Of a stretch of DNA of 64,000 nucleotides, positions 50,424 through 60,782 are shown piece after piece. Numbering within the stretch: the first letter of the stretch is position 1; every line of letters begins with the position of its first letter. The notes beneath the pieces are model-generated. The model had not been told where the DNA came from, ran no database searches, and saw only the letters and a program-made list of their open reading frames with translations. Source of the DNA: Formosa sp. Hel1_33_131 (GTDB lineage: Bacteria > Bacteroidota > Bacteroidia > Flavobacteriales > Flavobacteriaceae); NCBI GenBank assembly GCA_949499105.1, contig CATEFX010000026.1, positions 1 to 64,000 on the forward strand, in the 5' to 3' direction. The translations under genes were made by a program, and so were the position numbers.

Positions 50424-52835
50424 TTATTTCCCGAACAAATGTAATTCATTAAACTCTTTGTCTACCGTGATGGTTTGGGAGTTCTCTACAGAATTTAAAT
50501 TAGTTTCTACTTCGATAACAACATTATCAATTTGAATAGACCCAATTGTAAATGGAAGGTTGTGAAATACCATATTAAATTTATGATATTTAGCATTGAA
50601 CTGTCCTTCTTTATGCTGTTGCAGAATTAACTCATCCTTTTTTCCAGTTAGTTTAAACGAACGCAAGCTATATCGTCCCTTTTTATAATCGTATCCATCA
50701 TGCGCATCATCGTAAAGTTTTGAGCGTTCTTTGCCCATTTTAAAATAGACATCCAGCGTAATTTCATCAAATGATTTTTCGCCAACGTATTGCTGGATAG
50801 GATATTTTGGGATGACAGCGCCTTCTTTGATAAATATAGGCATGCTATCGATATCTGCATCTACCCACATTTCTTTGCCACCATCAATAACCTCATCTGT
50901 CCAGAAATCGTACCATTTCCCCCTTGGAATATACATTCTTCGTCCTTTCGCATTGGCTTCTAAAATTGGACATACAAGGATTTTTTCTCCAAAGACAAAC
51001 TCATCACTTCGGTAGTGTGTTGCTGCATCATCTTGATCATATAATACCAGTGATTTTAAGATAGGAACGCCGTTAGTGATGTAATTCCAAAAGGCCGTAT
51101 ACAAATAGGGTAGCAATTGGTATCTGATCTCCACAAATTTTCTTACGATGTCTGTGATTTCTTCACCAAATACCCAAGGTTCTTGATCGCCATGATCGCC
51201 AGAAGAATGCACGCGACAAAAGGCATGAAAAATTCCTAATTGAATCCAGCGAGCAAATAACTCGCCTTGTGGTTGTTCGGCAAATCCTCCGATGTCACTT
51301 CCTGCAAATGAAAATCCAGACATGGCCATTCGTTGCGCTTGCACATTTGCAATCCATAAATGTTCCCAAGTGGCGACATTATCACCCATCCATGTTGAGG
51401 TGTAGCGTTGAGTCCCTGAATAGGCGGCTCTTGTAATAACAAACGGACGTTTTGGATAGGCATATTTTTTTAATCCATGATAGGTGGCGCGTGCCATTTG
51501 CATTCCATACACATTATGCGCTTTTCTATGACTGCACGGGTTGCCGTCATAATCGTGTCGTACATCATCTGGAAACGACTTGTTAGGAACGTCCATAACG
51601 GCCGGTTCGTTCATGTCATTCCAAACACCTTTCACGCCGATGTCTTCGATTAATTCTTGAAACAATCCTGACCACCATTCTCGAACTTCGGGTCGTGTGA
51701 AATCTGGGAAGTAGCATTCGCCTGGCCAAACTTTTCCTTTCATGTAGGGACCGTCAGCCCGCTTACAAAAATAATCTTTATCCAATGCTTCTTTAAATAC
51801 ATCGTACTCTAAATCAATTTTAATCCCTGGATCTATAATTACAACGGTTTTAAATCCGTCTTCTTCCAATTCTTTCACCATCCGTTTTGGGTCTGGAAAA
51901 TGATTTTTATCCCAAGTGAAGCAACGAAACCCCTCCATGTAATCAATGTCTAAATAAATAGCATCACAAGGAATTTTAAGTTTTCTAAAGGAGTTTGTAA
52001 TCTCTTTGACATTGCTTTCTGGATAATAACTCCATTTGCATTGGTGAAAACCTAGAGCCCACAAAGGTGGTAAATGCTGAGGTTTACCTGTTAAATCAGT
52101 ATAGTTTACGACGACATCTTCCATCTTTGGTCCATAGATAAAGTAGTAATTCATCTCGCCCCCTTGTGCCCAAAAACTTGTTATATTCCTTCGTTCTTGC
52201 GCAAAATCAAAGTAAGATTTGAATGTATTATCAAAAAATATCCCATAAGATTTATGATCTTGTATCGCAGTGTAAAAAGGAATTGCTTTATAGATAGGGT
52301 CGGTGTCTTTTCCAAAGGCATATGAATCGGTTACCCAATTCTCAAAACGCTTTCCTTTGATGTTTACATCTACGGGTTTATCTCCTAAGCCATAAAAGCT
52401 TTCAGCTTTTTGACAGATTTTACTCATTTTCACGATATCTCCACCAAATTCGTAACTTTCTTCCCAGTGAAAACCAATTTCGTCTTGGTTGATTAATTTT
52501 AGATCCAAAGCATCATAAAGACTAATTTGGATGCTTTCTTTTTCAACCTTACAAATAAGCTTTGAAGTTGTAATTATATAATGTGTTTTGTCTTCAGAGA
52601 CTTCCAAAAAGTTATACCCTCTACTTGCGTGTTTTGTGATGCCATATGAAAAATCCTCCCCAAACTTCCCTGTGGTTGAATACCGAAAGCGCAGCACACT
52701 ATCTCTAACGATAGTGATTTGTAATACTACATTATTCTTGGTGAAAAAATAAAGAGTATCTACATCTTTTTTATACTTAATTATGTTGGTTGGAAACAAG
52801 TTTCCTTTTTGTTCTAGTTCTGTATTAACAATCAT
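50424..52835 (-). CDS. Glycoside hydrolase family 31 alpha-glucosidase
   Basis: 803 residues. N-terminal beta-sandwich, then barrel with PLWALGFHQCKWSYYPES, CDAIYLDIDYMEGF and the nucleophile Asp in GVWNDMNEPAVMD, then the C-terminal beta domains (SMPIFIKEGAVIPKYP). No signal peptide, so cytoplasmic. Cleaves terminal alpha-glucosidic bonds, likely from glycogen or its degradation products. Last gene of the glycogen operon, 98 bases after glgB. Confidence 0.94.
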   Translation of the reverse strand: MIVNTELEQKGNLFPTNIIKYKKDVDTLYFFTKNNVVLQITIVRDSVLRFRYSTTGKFGEDFSYGITKHASRGYNFLEVSEDKTHYIITTSKLICKVEKESIQISLYDALDLKLINQDEIGFHWEESYEFGGDIVKMSKICQKAESFYGLGDKPVDVNIKGKRFENWVTDSYAFGKDTDPIYKAIPFYTAIQDHKSYGIFFDNTFKSYFDFAQERRNITSFWAQGGEMNYYFIYGPKMEDVVVNYTDLTGKPQHLPPLWALGFHQCKWSYYPESNVKEITNSFRKLKIPCDAIYLDIDYMEGFRCFTWDKNHFPDPKRMVKELEEDGFKTVVIIDPGIKIDLEYDVFKEALDKDYFCKRADGPYMKGKVWPGECYFPDFTRPEVREWWSGLFQELIEDIGVKGVWNDMNEPAVMDVPNKSFPDDVRHDYDGNPCSHRKAHNVYGMQMARATYHGLKKYAYPKRPFVITRAAYSGTQRYTSTWMGDNVATWEHLWIANVQAQRMAMSGFSFAGSDIGGFAEQPQGELFARWIQLGIFHAFCRVHSSGDHGDQEPWVFGEEITDIVRKFVEIRYQLLPYLYTAFWNYITNGVPILKSLVLYDQDDAATHYRSDEFVFGEKILVCPILEANAKGRRMYIPRGKWYDFWTDEVIDGGKEMWVDADIDSMPIFIKEGAVIPKYPIQQYVGEKSFDEITLDVYFKMGKERSKLYDDAHDGYDYKKGRYSLRSFKLTGKKDELILQQHKEGQFNAKYHKFNMVFHNLPFTIGSIQIDNVVIEVETNLNSVENSQTITVDKEFNELHLFGK

Positions 52836-52933
52836 TTAGTTTCTTTTTTTGTAAAATGAAAAAGTACATAAAAATTTTTACGCTCAAAAGCAATCCTATG
52901 CTAATATCTGCGAAAACGTTTAAGTACTTGGCG

Positions 52934-54838
52934 TTAGTATTTTAAAGCAAGCATCGCTAAGGGTGGCAGGTTTATTTCTATAGAGTTTTCTCGTTCATTC
53001 CAATGTATAGCATCTGTTTTCAAGGGTATATTTAGATAATTTCCAGTCCCATTAAATTCGATACTATCGCTGTTGAATAATTCTTTTAATTTACCGGGTT
53101 TTGGAACTCCTATCCTATAGTTTTCACGTGGAATTGGAGTTAGATTGCAAATGATAATAACTAGGTCTTTTTCGTCTTCACTTTTTCTTATGTAAGAAAT
53201 CACCGAATTTTCGTGGTCGTTGTGATTGATCCACTCAAAGCCATCAAATGAAAATTGTTTTTTATACAGGGCGGGTTCTTTTCTGTATAATTTATTTAGT
53301 TCTTTGACGAGGTTTTGCGCTCCTTTATGCACGTCATAGTCAAGTAAGTGCCATTGTAAGCCTTGTTGAAAATTCCATTCCGAAACCTGTCCAAATTCAC
53401 TGCCTTGAAACAACAACTTAGCTCCGGGATGTGTGTACATAAAACTGAATAATAGGCGCATATTAGCAAAACGTTGCCATTCATCTCCTGGCATTTTGTC
53501 TAGGATAGATTTTTTGCCATACACCACCTCGTCATGCGAAAGTGGCAACATAAAATTTTCAGTAAATGCGTAATTAAGGCTAAATGTTAATTCATTTTGA
53601 TGGTGCTTTCTATAGATAGGTTCTTTAGAAAAATATTCCAAGGTGTCGTGCATCCAGCCCATCATCCATTTCATCCCAAAACCGAGCCCTTCTAAAAACA
53701 CTGGGCTAGAAACTTTTGAAAATGAGGTTGACTCTTCGGCAATAGTCTGTACATCTGGAAAATTTTCATACACTGCAATATTCATTTCTTTGATAAAATC
53801 GATGGCTTCCAAGTTTTCTCTGCCGCCATAAATATTGGGTTCCCATTCGCCGTCTTCTCTGGAGTAGTCTAAAAACAACATTGACGTTACTGCATCGACT
53901 CGAAGTCCATCGATATGATATTGATCGAGCCAAAATAGGGCATTACTTATTAAAAATGATTTTACTTCATTGCGTCCATAATTAAAGATGAGGCTTTTCC
54001 AATCTTGGTGATAGCCTTTCCTAATGTCTGGATGTTCATATAAATGAGAGCCGTCAAACAATCCTAAGCCATGGGCGTCAGCTGGAAAATGAGCTGGAAC
54101 CCAGTCTAAAATAATTCCGATTCCTTTTTCATGAAATTTATCCACTAATAATTTAAATTCATCAGGGAAGCCAAATCTAGAGGTCGGCGCAAAAAAACCA
54201 GTTAATTGATAGCCCCAACTTGGATCGTAGGGGTATTCCATAATAGGCATAAATTCCACGTGCGTAAAATTCATATCTGCGACATAGTTTACTAAATCTT
54301 CTGCAAGTTCTACATAGCTTAAAAATCTATTTTCTTCGATGTTTCGTTTCCAAGATCCTAAATGAACTTCATAGATAGCGTAGGGAGCGTCTAACGCATT
54401 TTTATCTTTTCGGATTTTCATCCATTTGTCGTCTTTCCAAGCGTAGTCATCTTCCCAAATGATTGATGCTGTTTTTGGAGGGTGCTCGCACCTTCGTGCA
54501 TAAGGATCTGCTTTTTCGGTAATTAGGTTGTCATTAGAACTGTATATTTTATACTTGTAGCTCTCTCCTTTGGCGGCGTGAGCGATAAAGCCTTCCCAGA
54601 TACCACTTTCGTCCCAGCGAACATTTAGAGGGTGTTTTTGATCATTCCAAAAATTGAAATCACCAATCACAGAAACGGATTTTGCTGTTGGCGCCCAAAC
54701 GGCGAAGTAAGTGCCCTGAACTCCATTGAGCGTAAGGATATGTGCCCCAAATTTTTCATATAATTTATAATGTTTTCCAGCTTTAAATAAATTAATATCA
54801 AAATCGGAGAATAAGCTGTGAGTAATTATGTTTGCCAT
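52934..54838 (-). CDS. glgB: 1,4-alpha-glucan branching enzyme
   Basis: 634 residues from ATG 54838 (MANIITHSLFSDFD). An alternative ATG at 54856 adds six residues. N-terminal CBM48 (VWAPTAKSVSVIGDFN) and GH13 barrel with GLRVDAVTSMLFLDYSR (nucleophile Asp), TIAEESTSFSKVSSP (acid/base Glu) and LPLSHDEVVYGKKS (third Asp). Introduces alpha-1,6 branches in glycogen. Starts 14-31 bases after glgC. Confidence 0.96.
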   Translation of the reverse strand: MANIITHSLFSDFDINLFKAGKHYKLYEKFGAHILTLNGVQGTYFAVWAPTAKSVSVIGDFNFWNDQKHPLNVRWDESGIWEGFIAHAAKGESYKYKIYSSNDNLITEKADPYARRCEHPPKTASIIWEDDYAWKDDKWMKIRKDKNALDAPYAIYEVHLGSWKRNIEENRFLSYVELAEDLVNYVADMNFTHVEFMPIMEYPYDPSWGYQLTGFFAPTSRFGFPDEFKLLVDKFHEKGIGIILDWVPAHFPADAHGLGLFDGSHLYEHPDIRKGYHQDWKSLIFNYGRNEVKSFLISNALFWLDQYHIDGLRVDAVTSMLFLDYSREDGEWEPNIYGGRENLEAIDFIKEMNIAVYENFPDVQTIAEESTSFSKVSSPVFLEGLGFGMKWMMGWMHDTLEYFSKEPIYRKHHQNELTFSLNYAFTENFMLPLSHDEVVYGKKSILDKMPGDEWQRFANMRLLFSFMYTHPGAKLLFQGSEFGQVSEWNFQQGLQWHLLDYDVHKGAQNLVKELNKLYRKEPALYKKQFSFDGFEWINHNDHENSVISYIRKSEDEKDLVIIICNLTPIPRENYRIGVPKPGKLKELFNSDSIEFNGTGNYLNIPLKTDAIHWNERENSIEINLPPLAMLALKY

Positions 54839-54869
54839 AGTATGTTTTTGGTCCACAAAATAAGGACAA

Positions 54870-56132
54870 TTAAATGACGGTTCCTTTAGGGATTGTCGCC
54901 CCTTTTTTAATTACTACAATGCCATCTTTTATTAAGTAAGTATCTGTTTCTTTGTCTTTTAAATGGAGTCCGCCAGTAATTTTGACATGGTCGCCAATCC
55001 GACAATTTTTATCGATAATACAATTCGTAATATGACAAAATTCACCAATTCCAATCAACGTATCAATCTTAAAAAGCTCCATTTCTTTCAGCGATTCATA
55101 ATTATCACTTCCCATCATATAGGTGTTAGAAATCACAGAATCCTTCCCAATTCGAGACCGAATCCCAATGACTGATTTCTCAATACTTTTAGCCTGAATG
55201 ATACACCCTTCTGCAATTACGGCTTTGTTTAAAACCGTTCCTGAGATTTTTGAAGTTGGTAAAATTCGAGCCCTTGTAAACACTCTATTTTCGCCATATA
55301 GATTAAATTTAGGGATGTCATCTGTCAGTCCCAGATTGGCTTCAAAAAAGGAATCTATATTTCCGATATCGGTCCAATAGCCTTCATATTGATAACTGAG
55401 GGTTTTGTGTTTGTGTATCGATTGTGGGATAATTTCTTTACCAAAATCTATAGTGTCTGGATTTTCCATTAGTTTGATTAATAGGTCTCTATTAAAAATA
55501 TAGATTCCCATAGAGGCAAGATAATTTCTACCGTCATCCTTCATTTCTTTACTGGTGTCAGAAGTCCAATCCGGTAAAAGATCTGCAGCAGGTTTTTCTA
55601 TGAAGGATGTAATCACGTTTTCTGCATTGGTTTTTAAAATACCAAATGAGGTTGCATCTTTCGCATTTACGGGGTAAGTAGCGATTGATATTTCAGAATG
55701 ACTTTCAATGTGTTTTTCAATCATATCCTTAAAATCCATGTTGTATAATTGATCCCCTGAAAGTATTAATGCATACTCAAAATCATTCGATAAAAAATGG
55801 TGCATACTTTGTCTTACAGCATCGGCAGTGCCTTGAAACCATTTGTCACTTTGCATGGTTTGTTCTGCCGCGAGTACATCAACAAATGCGTCGCTAAAAA
55901 AACTAAAATGATACGTGTTTTTGATGTGTTTGTTTAAGGACGCAGAATTGAATTGCGTTAATACATACATACGTTTAATTTCGGAATTAATACAATTCGA
56001 AATTGGGATATCGACTAAGCGATACTTCCCTGCAATTGGAACTGCAGGTTTGGACCTGTCGGCTGTTAAAGGATACAATCGAGACCCTTGGCCACCTCCT
56101 AAAATAATTGAAAGTACTTTGTTGTTAATCAT
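54870..56132 (-). CDS. glgC: Glucose-1-phosphate adenylyltransferase
   Basis: 420 residues. Nucleotidyltransferase domain with GGGQGSRLYPLTADRSKPAVPIAG, ALILSGDQLYNMDF, FIEKP; C-terminal left-handed beta-helix (hexapeptide-like repeats such as VIAEGCIIQAKSIEKSVIGI). Forms ADP-glucose, the substrate of GlgA. Spaced 3 bases after glgA. Confidence 0.97.
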   Translation of the reverse strand: MINNKVLSIILGGGQGSRLYPLTADRSKPAVPIAGKYRLVDIPISNCINSEIKRMYVLTQFNSASLNKHIKNTYHFSFFSDAFVDVLAAEQTMQSDKWFQGTADAVRQSMHHFLSNDFEYALILSGDQLYNMDFKDMIEKHIESHSEISIATYPVNAKDATSFGILKTNAENVITSFIEKPAADLLPDWTSDTSKEMKDDGRNYLASMGIYIFNRDLLIKLMENPDTIDFGKEIIPQSIHKHKTLSYQYEGYWTDIGNIDSFFEANLGLTDDIPKFNLYGENRVFTRARILPTSKISGTVLNKAVIAEGCIIQAKSIEKSVIGIRSRIGKDSVISNTYMMGSDNYESLKEMELFKIDTLIGIGEFCHITNCIIDKNCRIGDHVKITGGLHLKDKETDTYLIKDGIVVIKKGATIPKGTVI

Positions 56133-56135
56133 AGG

Positions 56136-57536
56136 TTATAGAATTAAGGATTGATAAAGGTTGACATATTCTTGAGCAGAATGGTCCCAAGAATGGTCTA
56201 TTGACATGAGTTTTTTTGAAGTCAGTCTATATTTTTTTTGATCTAAATACAGTGCATTTGCTCGTTCAATCGCATGTACTATTTTTTCCACAGTCACACC
56301 ATCATGGCAAATACCAAAGCCTTTATTGTCTACATCGATCACCGTATCTTTTAGGCCCCCAATGGCGTTCACTACAGGAATGGTGCCGTAACGTAAGGCA
56401 TACATTTGATTCAATCCGCAGGGTTCTACTCTGGATGGCATTAGTAAAAAATCTGCACCTGCATATATGAGGTGCGAAAGTTTTTCGTCATACCCTATGA
56501 AGGCATTAAAGTTTTTAAGCGATTTCAAGGTTCCTAGTTGAGCTTCCGTTTCTTTGTCTCCAGAACCTAAAAGTAAAATTGCAATGTCATTTTCTTTTAA
56601 GGCTTTTTCAAAAACCGCAGGAAACAAATCGGATCCTTTTTCGTGAACGAGTCTTCCAATAAAGGTGAATAGTGGTTTTGAAACATCTAAATCAAATTCG
56701 TTACATAGCCATTTTTTGGAGACCCTTTTACCTGAAATTACAGACGTTTTGGAGTAATTTTTATGAAGATAAGGATCGCTTTCGGGATTCCAAACATTCC
56801 AATCTATTCCGTTTAAAATCCCAAGACACTTTGTGCTTTCATGATTAAATAAGCTTTCCAGTCCGTTTGCTTTTTGTTTTAATTCTTCCATATAGGAAGG
56901 CGAAACCGTTGTCACGCTCCAAGCACATTTGACACCTGCAGCTAAAGAATTTATCGCTCCATCCCAATCCAATAATCCAGTATTTTCAGGATTAAATGAA
57001 GGGATTAAGTGCGATTTGTCATGTGAAAACCACCCTTGATATTGGGCATTATGAATCGAAATAACGGTCGGAATGTTTTTTAAAGATTCATATTTGAAGC
57101 TCTGAGACATCATAAAAGGGATTAATCCAGTGTGATGGTCGTGGGTGTGTATGAGATTTGGTTTTTGTTTTAAGGAGAGAATCCAGTCGAGAGTTGCAAT
57201 TTGAAAGGCTAAAAACCGTTCTGTATCATCGCTAGAATAGACATAATCCTTAAACAATAATTCACGGACATCCACGCAAAACAAATCAAATCCTAAGGTG
57301 CTATTTTCAAGTTTTAGTATTTTAAAATTGAAGATTGTTTCACCCAATAATAAGGAGTTTTTATAAATCGATTTAAATGAGTTGTTCTGTGAAAAAACAG
57401 TGTCGTAATAAGGCATAACAACATTACTGTTCACACCTATTTTTTGTTGATATTTAGGCAATGAACCTACAACATCGGCTAAGCCGCCTACTTTTGCTAT
57501 CGGATAACACTCCGCACTTATGTGTAAAACATTCAT
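56136..57536 (-). CDS. glgA: Glycogen synthase (GT5)
   Basis: 466 residues. N-terminal ADP-glucose loop KVGGLADVVGSLPK, HTHDHHTGLIP, middle FIGRLVHEKGSDLF, C-terminal PSRVEPCGLNQMYALRYGTIPVV. Adds glucose from ADP-glucose to glycogen. First gene of the operon; starts MNVLHISAECYPIAKVGG. Confidence 0.97.
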   Translation of the reverse strand: MNVLHISAECYPIAKVGGLADVVGSLPKYQQKIGVNSNVVMPYYDTVFSQNNSFKSIYKNSLLLGETIFNFKILKLENSTLGFDLFCVDVRELLFKDYVYSSDDTERFLAFQIATLDWILSLKQKPNLIHTHDHHTGLIPFMMSQSFKYESLKNIPTVISIHNAQYQGWFSHDKSHLIPSFNPENTGLLDWDGAINSLAAGVKCAWSVTTVSPSYMEELKQKANGLESLFNHESTKCLGILNGIDWNVWNPESDPYLHKNYSKTSVISGKRVSKKWLCNEFDLDVSKPLFTFIGRLVHEKGSDLFPAVFEKALKENDIAILLLGSGDKETEAQLGTLKSLKNFNAFIGYDEKLSHLIYAGADFLLMPSRVEPCGLNQMYALRYGTIPVVNAIGGLKDTVIDVDNKGFGICHDGVTVEKIVHAIERANALYLDQKKYRLTSKKLMSIDHSWDHSAQEYVNLYQSLIL

Positions 57537-57633
57537 ATCTCATAAACTTACAAAATATCATTTCATTTTCACAATAATTCCAGAAACAATTTTTAATTGT
57601 CTCATCTATCTAGTATTTCTTTTAAGTTTTAAC

Positions 57634-57667
57634 AAAAAAAGGCAGCCTGAAAAGGCTGCCTTTTTTT
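57634..57667. terminator. Terminator of ahcY (minus strand)
   Basis: GGCAGCC (57641-57647) pairs with GGCTGCC (57654-57660) with A- and T-runs on both sides; 19 bases after the ahcY stop. It can work in both directions. Confidence 0.92.
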
Positions 57668-57685
57668 GTTAAATTTTTCGTTTTT

Positions 57686-59002
57686 TTAGTAACGGTAATA
57701 TTCTGGTTTAAATGGTCCTTCAACCGATACGCCTATATAACTAGCTTGGTCTGATCGAAGATTCGTAAGCTCTACTCCGATTTTTTCAAGGTGTAATTTC
57801 GCTACTTTTTCATCTAAATGTTTTGGTAACATATATACTTCGTTACTATAAGCATCTCTATTGGTCCAAAGTTCAATTTGAGCTAATACTTGGTTTGTAA
57901 AAGAATTACTCATTACAAAACTTGGGTGCCCAGTAGCACATCCTAAATTAACTAAACGGCCTTCGGCTAAAACAATAATGTCATTTCCGTCAATAGTATA
58001 TTTATCAACTTGTGCTTTGATTTCAACTTTGCTGTCTCCGTGTGTATCATTTAGCCAAGTCATGTCAATTTCATTATCAAAGTGACCAATGTTACAAACG
58101 ATTGTTTTGTCTTTCATTGCTTCAAAATGAATGCTTTGAACGATGTCTTTATTACCAGTAGCGGTCACCACAATGTCAGCAGTCGGTAATGCAGTTTCTA
58201 GTTTTTTCACTTCAAATCCGTCCATCGCTGCTTGTAGAGCACAAATAGGATCAATTTCTGTGATCGTTACAATACTTCCAGCACCTTGAAAAGATGCGGC
58301 GGTTCCTTTACCAACGTCACCATATCCACAAACCACGACTCTTTTTCCTGCGAGCATAATATCAGTGGCACGACGCACAGCATCGACAGCACTTTCTCTA
58401 CAACCGTATTTGTTATCGAATTTACTTTTAGTCACCGAATCATTAACGTTGATTGCTGGCATTGATAAAGTGCCGTTTTTCATACGTTCATATAAACGGT
58501 GTACGCCAGTCGTTGTTTCTTCACTAAGGCCATTAATTCCAGACATTAATTCCGGGTAGTGATCAAAGACTAGGTTGGTTAAATCGCCACCATCATCTAA
58601 AATCATATTTAAAGGTTGACGATCTTCTCCAAAAAACAGAGTTTGTTCGATACACCAATCAAATTCTTCTTCGGTTAAACCTTTCCAAGCATACACGGGA
58701 ATTCCTGCGGCGGCGATTGCTGCTGCGGCCTGATCTTGTGTTGAAAATATATTACAAGAACTCCATGTAACATCCGCTCCTAGTGCGATCAAAGTTTCAA
58801 TTAAAACAGCGGTTTGTATGGTCATGTGTAAACAACCTGCAATTCGAGCACCCTTAAGAGGTTGGCTGTCTTTGTATTCTTCACGAAGACTCATTAGGCC
58901 TGGCATTTCTGCTTCAGCAAGTTCAATTTCTTTGCGTCCCCAATCAGCAAGAGACAGGTCTTTTACTTTGTAAGGTACGTAAGGGATGGTTTTTACGTTC
59001 AT
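57686..59002 (-). CDS. ahcY: Adenosylhomocysteinase
   Basis: Hydrolyses S-adenosylhomocysteine to adenosine and homocysteine, closing the SAM cycle with MetK. 438 residues from ATG 59002 ([19 protein letters not shown]); another ATG six codons upstream is possible. Motifs: [40 protein letters not shown] (NAD binding), [28 protein letters not shown]. Its promoter lies at 59099-59092. Confidence 0.97.
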   Translation of the reverse strand: MNVKTIPYVPYKVKDLSLADWGRKEIELAEAEMPGLMSLREEYKDSQPLKGARIAGCLHMTIQTAVLIETLIALGADVTWSSCNIFSTQDQAAAAIAAAGIPVYAWKGLTEEEFDWCIEQTLFFGEDRQPLNMILDDGGDLTNLVFDHYPELMSGINGLSEETTTGVHRLYERMKNGTLSMPAINVNDSVTKSKFDNKYGCRESAVDAVRRATDIMLAGKRVVVCGYGDVGKGTAASFQGAGSIVTITEIDPICALQAAMDGFEVKKLETALPTADIVVTATGNKDIVQSIHFEAMKDKTIVCNIGHFDNEIDMTWLNDTHGDSKVEIKAQVDKYTIDGNDIIVLAEGRLVNLGCATGHPSFVMSNSFTNQVLAQIELWTNRDAYSNEVYMLPKHLDEKVAKLHLEKIGVELTNLRSDQASYIGVSVEGPFKPEYYRY

Positions 59003-59091
59003 AAGATTGTTTTTAAACACAGTTTTTAGAGAATAATTTTCTAAAATAATGTATTTTCGTTTTTTATTTAATTTTACATTGCAAAGATAAC

Positions 59092-59099
59092 TATTAACT
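59092..59099 (-). promoter_or_regulatory. ahcY -7 element TATCTTTG
   Basis: TATCTTTG on the minus strand matches TAnnTTTG about 90 bases before the ahcY start. No TTG at the usual distance. Confidence 0.5.
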
Positions 59100-59112
59100 T
59101 TTTAAAAATTAA

Positions 59113-59745
59113 ATGCCACTTTACAAATCACTCGATTTAAACTCACAAACTATTGTTAAAATATGGAAGATTTCTGAGTCTAAGGAATTTTTTATGAATC
59201 AAATAGTTCTAAACCCTGAAAGTTTGGAACGTGTTAACGGGATGAAAAGTGAGTTGCATCAGCGCGGATTTTTGAGTGTTCGAATGCTGTTGTCTGAATT
59301 TGGATATACGGATGAAGATTTGGTTTATGATTCATTTAGAAAGCCACATTTAAAAGATGGTAAGCATATCTCTATTACACATTCTTACAATTTTTCAGCG
59401 GTTGTAGTCAGCTCCAAAGAAGTGGGGGTGGATATTGAAAAACAACGTGAAAAAATCACCAAGATTGCAACTAAATTTATAGGTTTTGAAGACTCTTATT
59501 TGAAAGAGAATGACTCCAAACTAATTCAAAAACTAACACGAATATGGTGTATTAAAGAATCCCTCTACAAATTATATGCCACCCCAGGAATGGTTTTTAA
59601 GAAGCATTTTTTGGTAGTGCCATTCGGAACAGAATCGAACAGTACAACCGCTTGGATTATTCACAATAATAATAGGTTAAAATTTAAAGCTATATTCATG
59701 GAGTTTGAAGGCTTTGGATGTGCGATTGTAGGGCCTAATTTGTAA
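59113..59745 (+). CDS. 4'-phosphopantetheinyl transferase (Sfp-like)
   Basis: 210 residues. Adds the phosphopantetheine arm of CoA to carrier proteins. Motifs: KHISITHSYNFSAVVVS, VGVDIEKQREK (Mg-binding Asp and Glu), WCIKESLYKLYA. N-terminus MPLYKSLDLNSQTIVKIWKI fits flavobacterial homologues. Divergent from ahcY. Confidence 0.9.
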   Translation: MPLYKSLDLNSQTIVKIWKISESKEFFMNQIVLNPESLERVNGMKSELHQRGFLSVRMLLSEFGYTDEDLVYDSFRKPHLKDGKHISITHSYNFSAVVVSSKEVGVDIEKQREKITKIATKFIGFEDSYLKENDSKLIQKLTRIWCIKESLYKLYATPGMVFKKHFLVVPFGTESNSTTAWIIHNNNRLKFKAIFMEFEGFGCAIVGPNL

Positions 59746-59814
59746 TATAATTTTAAATGAACCGAGCATCATACAAAAAGGATAGCTCTTCGAATGAAAG
59801 AAAAATAAAAACTC

Positions 59815-60108
59815 ATGAACATCTCTGTAGAATTCACACTTATGCCACTACAAACCGATTTTGAATCTCCAATCATTGATTTCATCATACGATTACGAGC
59901 ATCAGAATTTACGGTTATAGAAAATCCATTAAGTACACAAATTTATGGGGAATATGATGCATTAATGCTATTTTTGTCTCCGACTATAAGAATGTCATTC
60001 GATAATACAGACCATGTCGTTTTAAATATGAAACGAGCATGTTCGGAATTTTATCACCCATGGAAAATGATTAATAGCGAACAGCATGTGGCCGATAAAA
60101 AACAATAA
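59815..60108 (+). CDS. Thiamine-binding-like (MTH1187/YkoF-type) protein
   Basis: 97 residues. Two-layer alpha/beta fold with VEFTLMPLQTDFESPIIDFI and FTVIENPLSTQIYGEYDALM, the pattern of small thiamine-binding or cation-linked proteins near thiamine transport genes. Cytoplasmic. It precedes pnuC by 41 bases and a TPP riboswitch lies 2.8 kb on, which fits a thiamine role; the binding role is inference. Confidence 0.6.
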   Translation: MNISVEFTLMPLQTDFESPIIDFIIRLRASEFTVIENPLSTQIYGEYDALMLFLSPTIRMSFDNTDHVVLNMKRACSEFYHPWKMINSEQHVADKKQ

Positions 60109-60149
60109 ATAGAAACACATGAAAATTGTAAAGAGCGATCGCAGCGATT

Positions 60150-60782
60150 ATGAACCAAATTTTTAATTTTTTATTTGAACAATACAGTACGTACGATTCT
60201 TTGGATGTTTTTCTAGAGATTGTCGCTGTAGCGTTTGGGTTTGCATCGGTTTGGTATTCTAAGCAGAATAATATTTTGGTATTTCCAACGGGAATCATTA
60301 GCACTTCTATTTTCGTGTATTTGTTGTTTAAATGGCAGCTAATTGGAGATATGATGATTAACGGTTATTATTTTATAATGAGCCTGTATGGCTGGTATAT
60401 TTGGACTCGAAAAGTAGATGGAAACCATGTAACTCCAATTTCAAAAACGACTAAAAAAGAACAGTTTACGGGAGTTATTATTTTTGGAGCAGCGTTATTA
60501 TTAGTGTATCTTGTTTATCAGTTTTTTGATATGTGGACGAATTGGGTGGCTTATGTCGATACCTTCACAACAGCTTTGTTTTTTGTGGGAATGTGGTTAA
60601 TGGCCAAACGTAAGATAGAAAATTGGTACTTTTGGATCATTGCAGATGTCATATCAGTGCCGTTATATTTTTATAAAGGATTTACATTTACGAGTATACA
60701 ATATTTTGGGTTTACAATTTTAGCAATATTTGGATTTTTAGCATGGAACAAGCACTTGAACAACAGCCGTCTAGCTGTATAA
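60150..60782 (+). CDS. pnuC: PnuC-family vitamin transporter
   Basis: 210 residues with about seven helices. Recognisable PnuC text: WYSKQNNILVFPTGIISTSIFVYLL, YYFIMSLYGWYIW, FWIIADVISVPLYFYKG. Family members transport nicotinamide riboside (PnuC) or thiamine (PnuT). A kinase of the NadR type follows and overlaps by 40 bases, which favours nicotinamide riboside; a thiamine-binding protein and TPP riboswitch nearby favour thiamine. Confidence 0.88.
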   Translation: MNQIFNFLFEQYSTYDSLDVFLEIVAVAFGFASVWYSKQNNILVFPTGIISTSIFVYLLFKWQLIGDMMINGYYFIMSLYGWYIWTRKVDGNHVTPISKTTKKEQFTGVIIFGAALLLVYLVYQFFDMWTNWVAYVDTFTTALFFVGMWLMAKRKIENWYFWIIADVISVPLYFYKGFTFTSIQYFGFTILAIFGFLAWNKHLNNSRLAV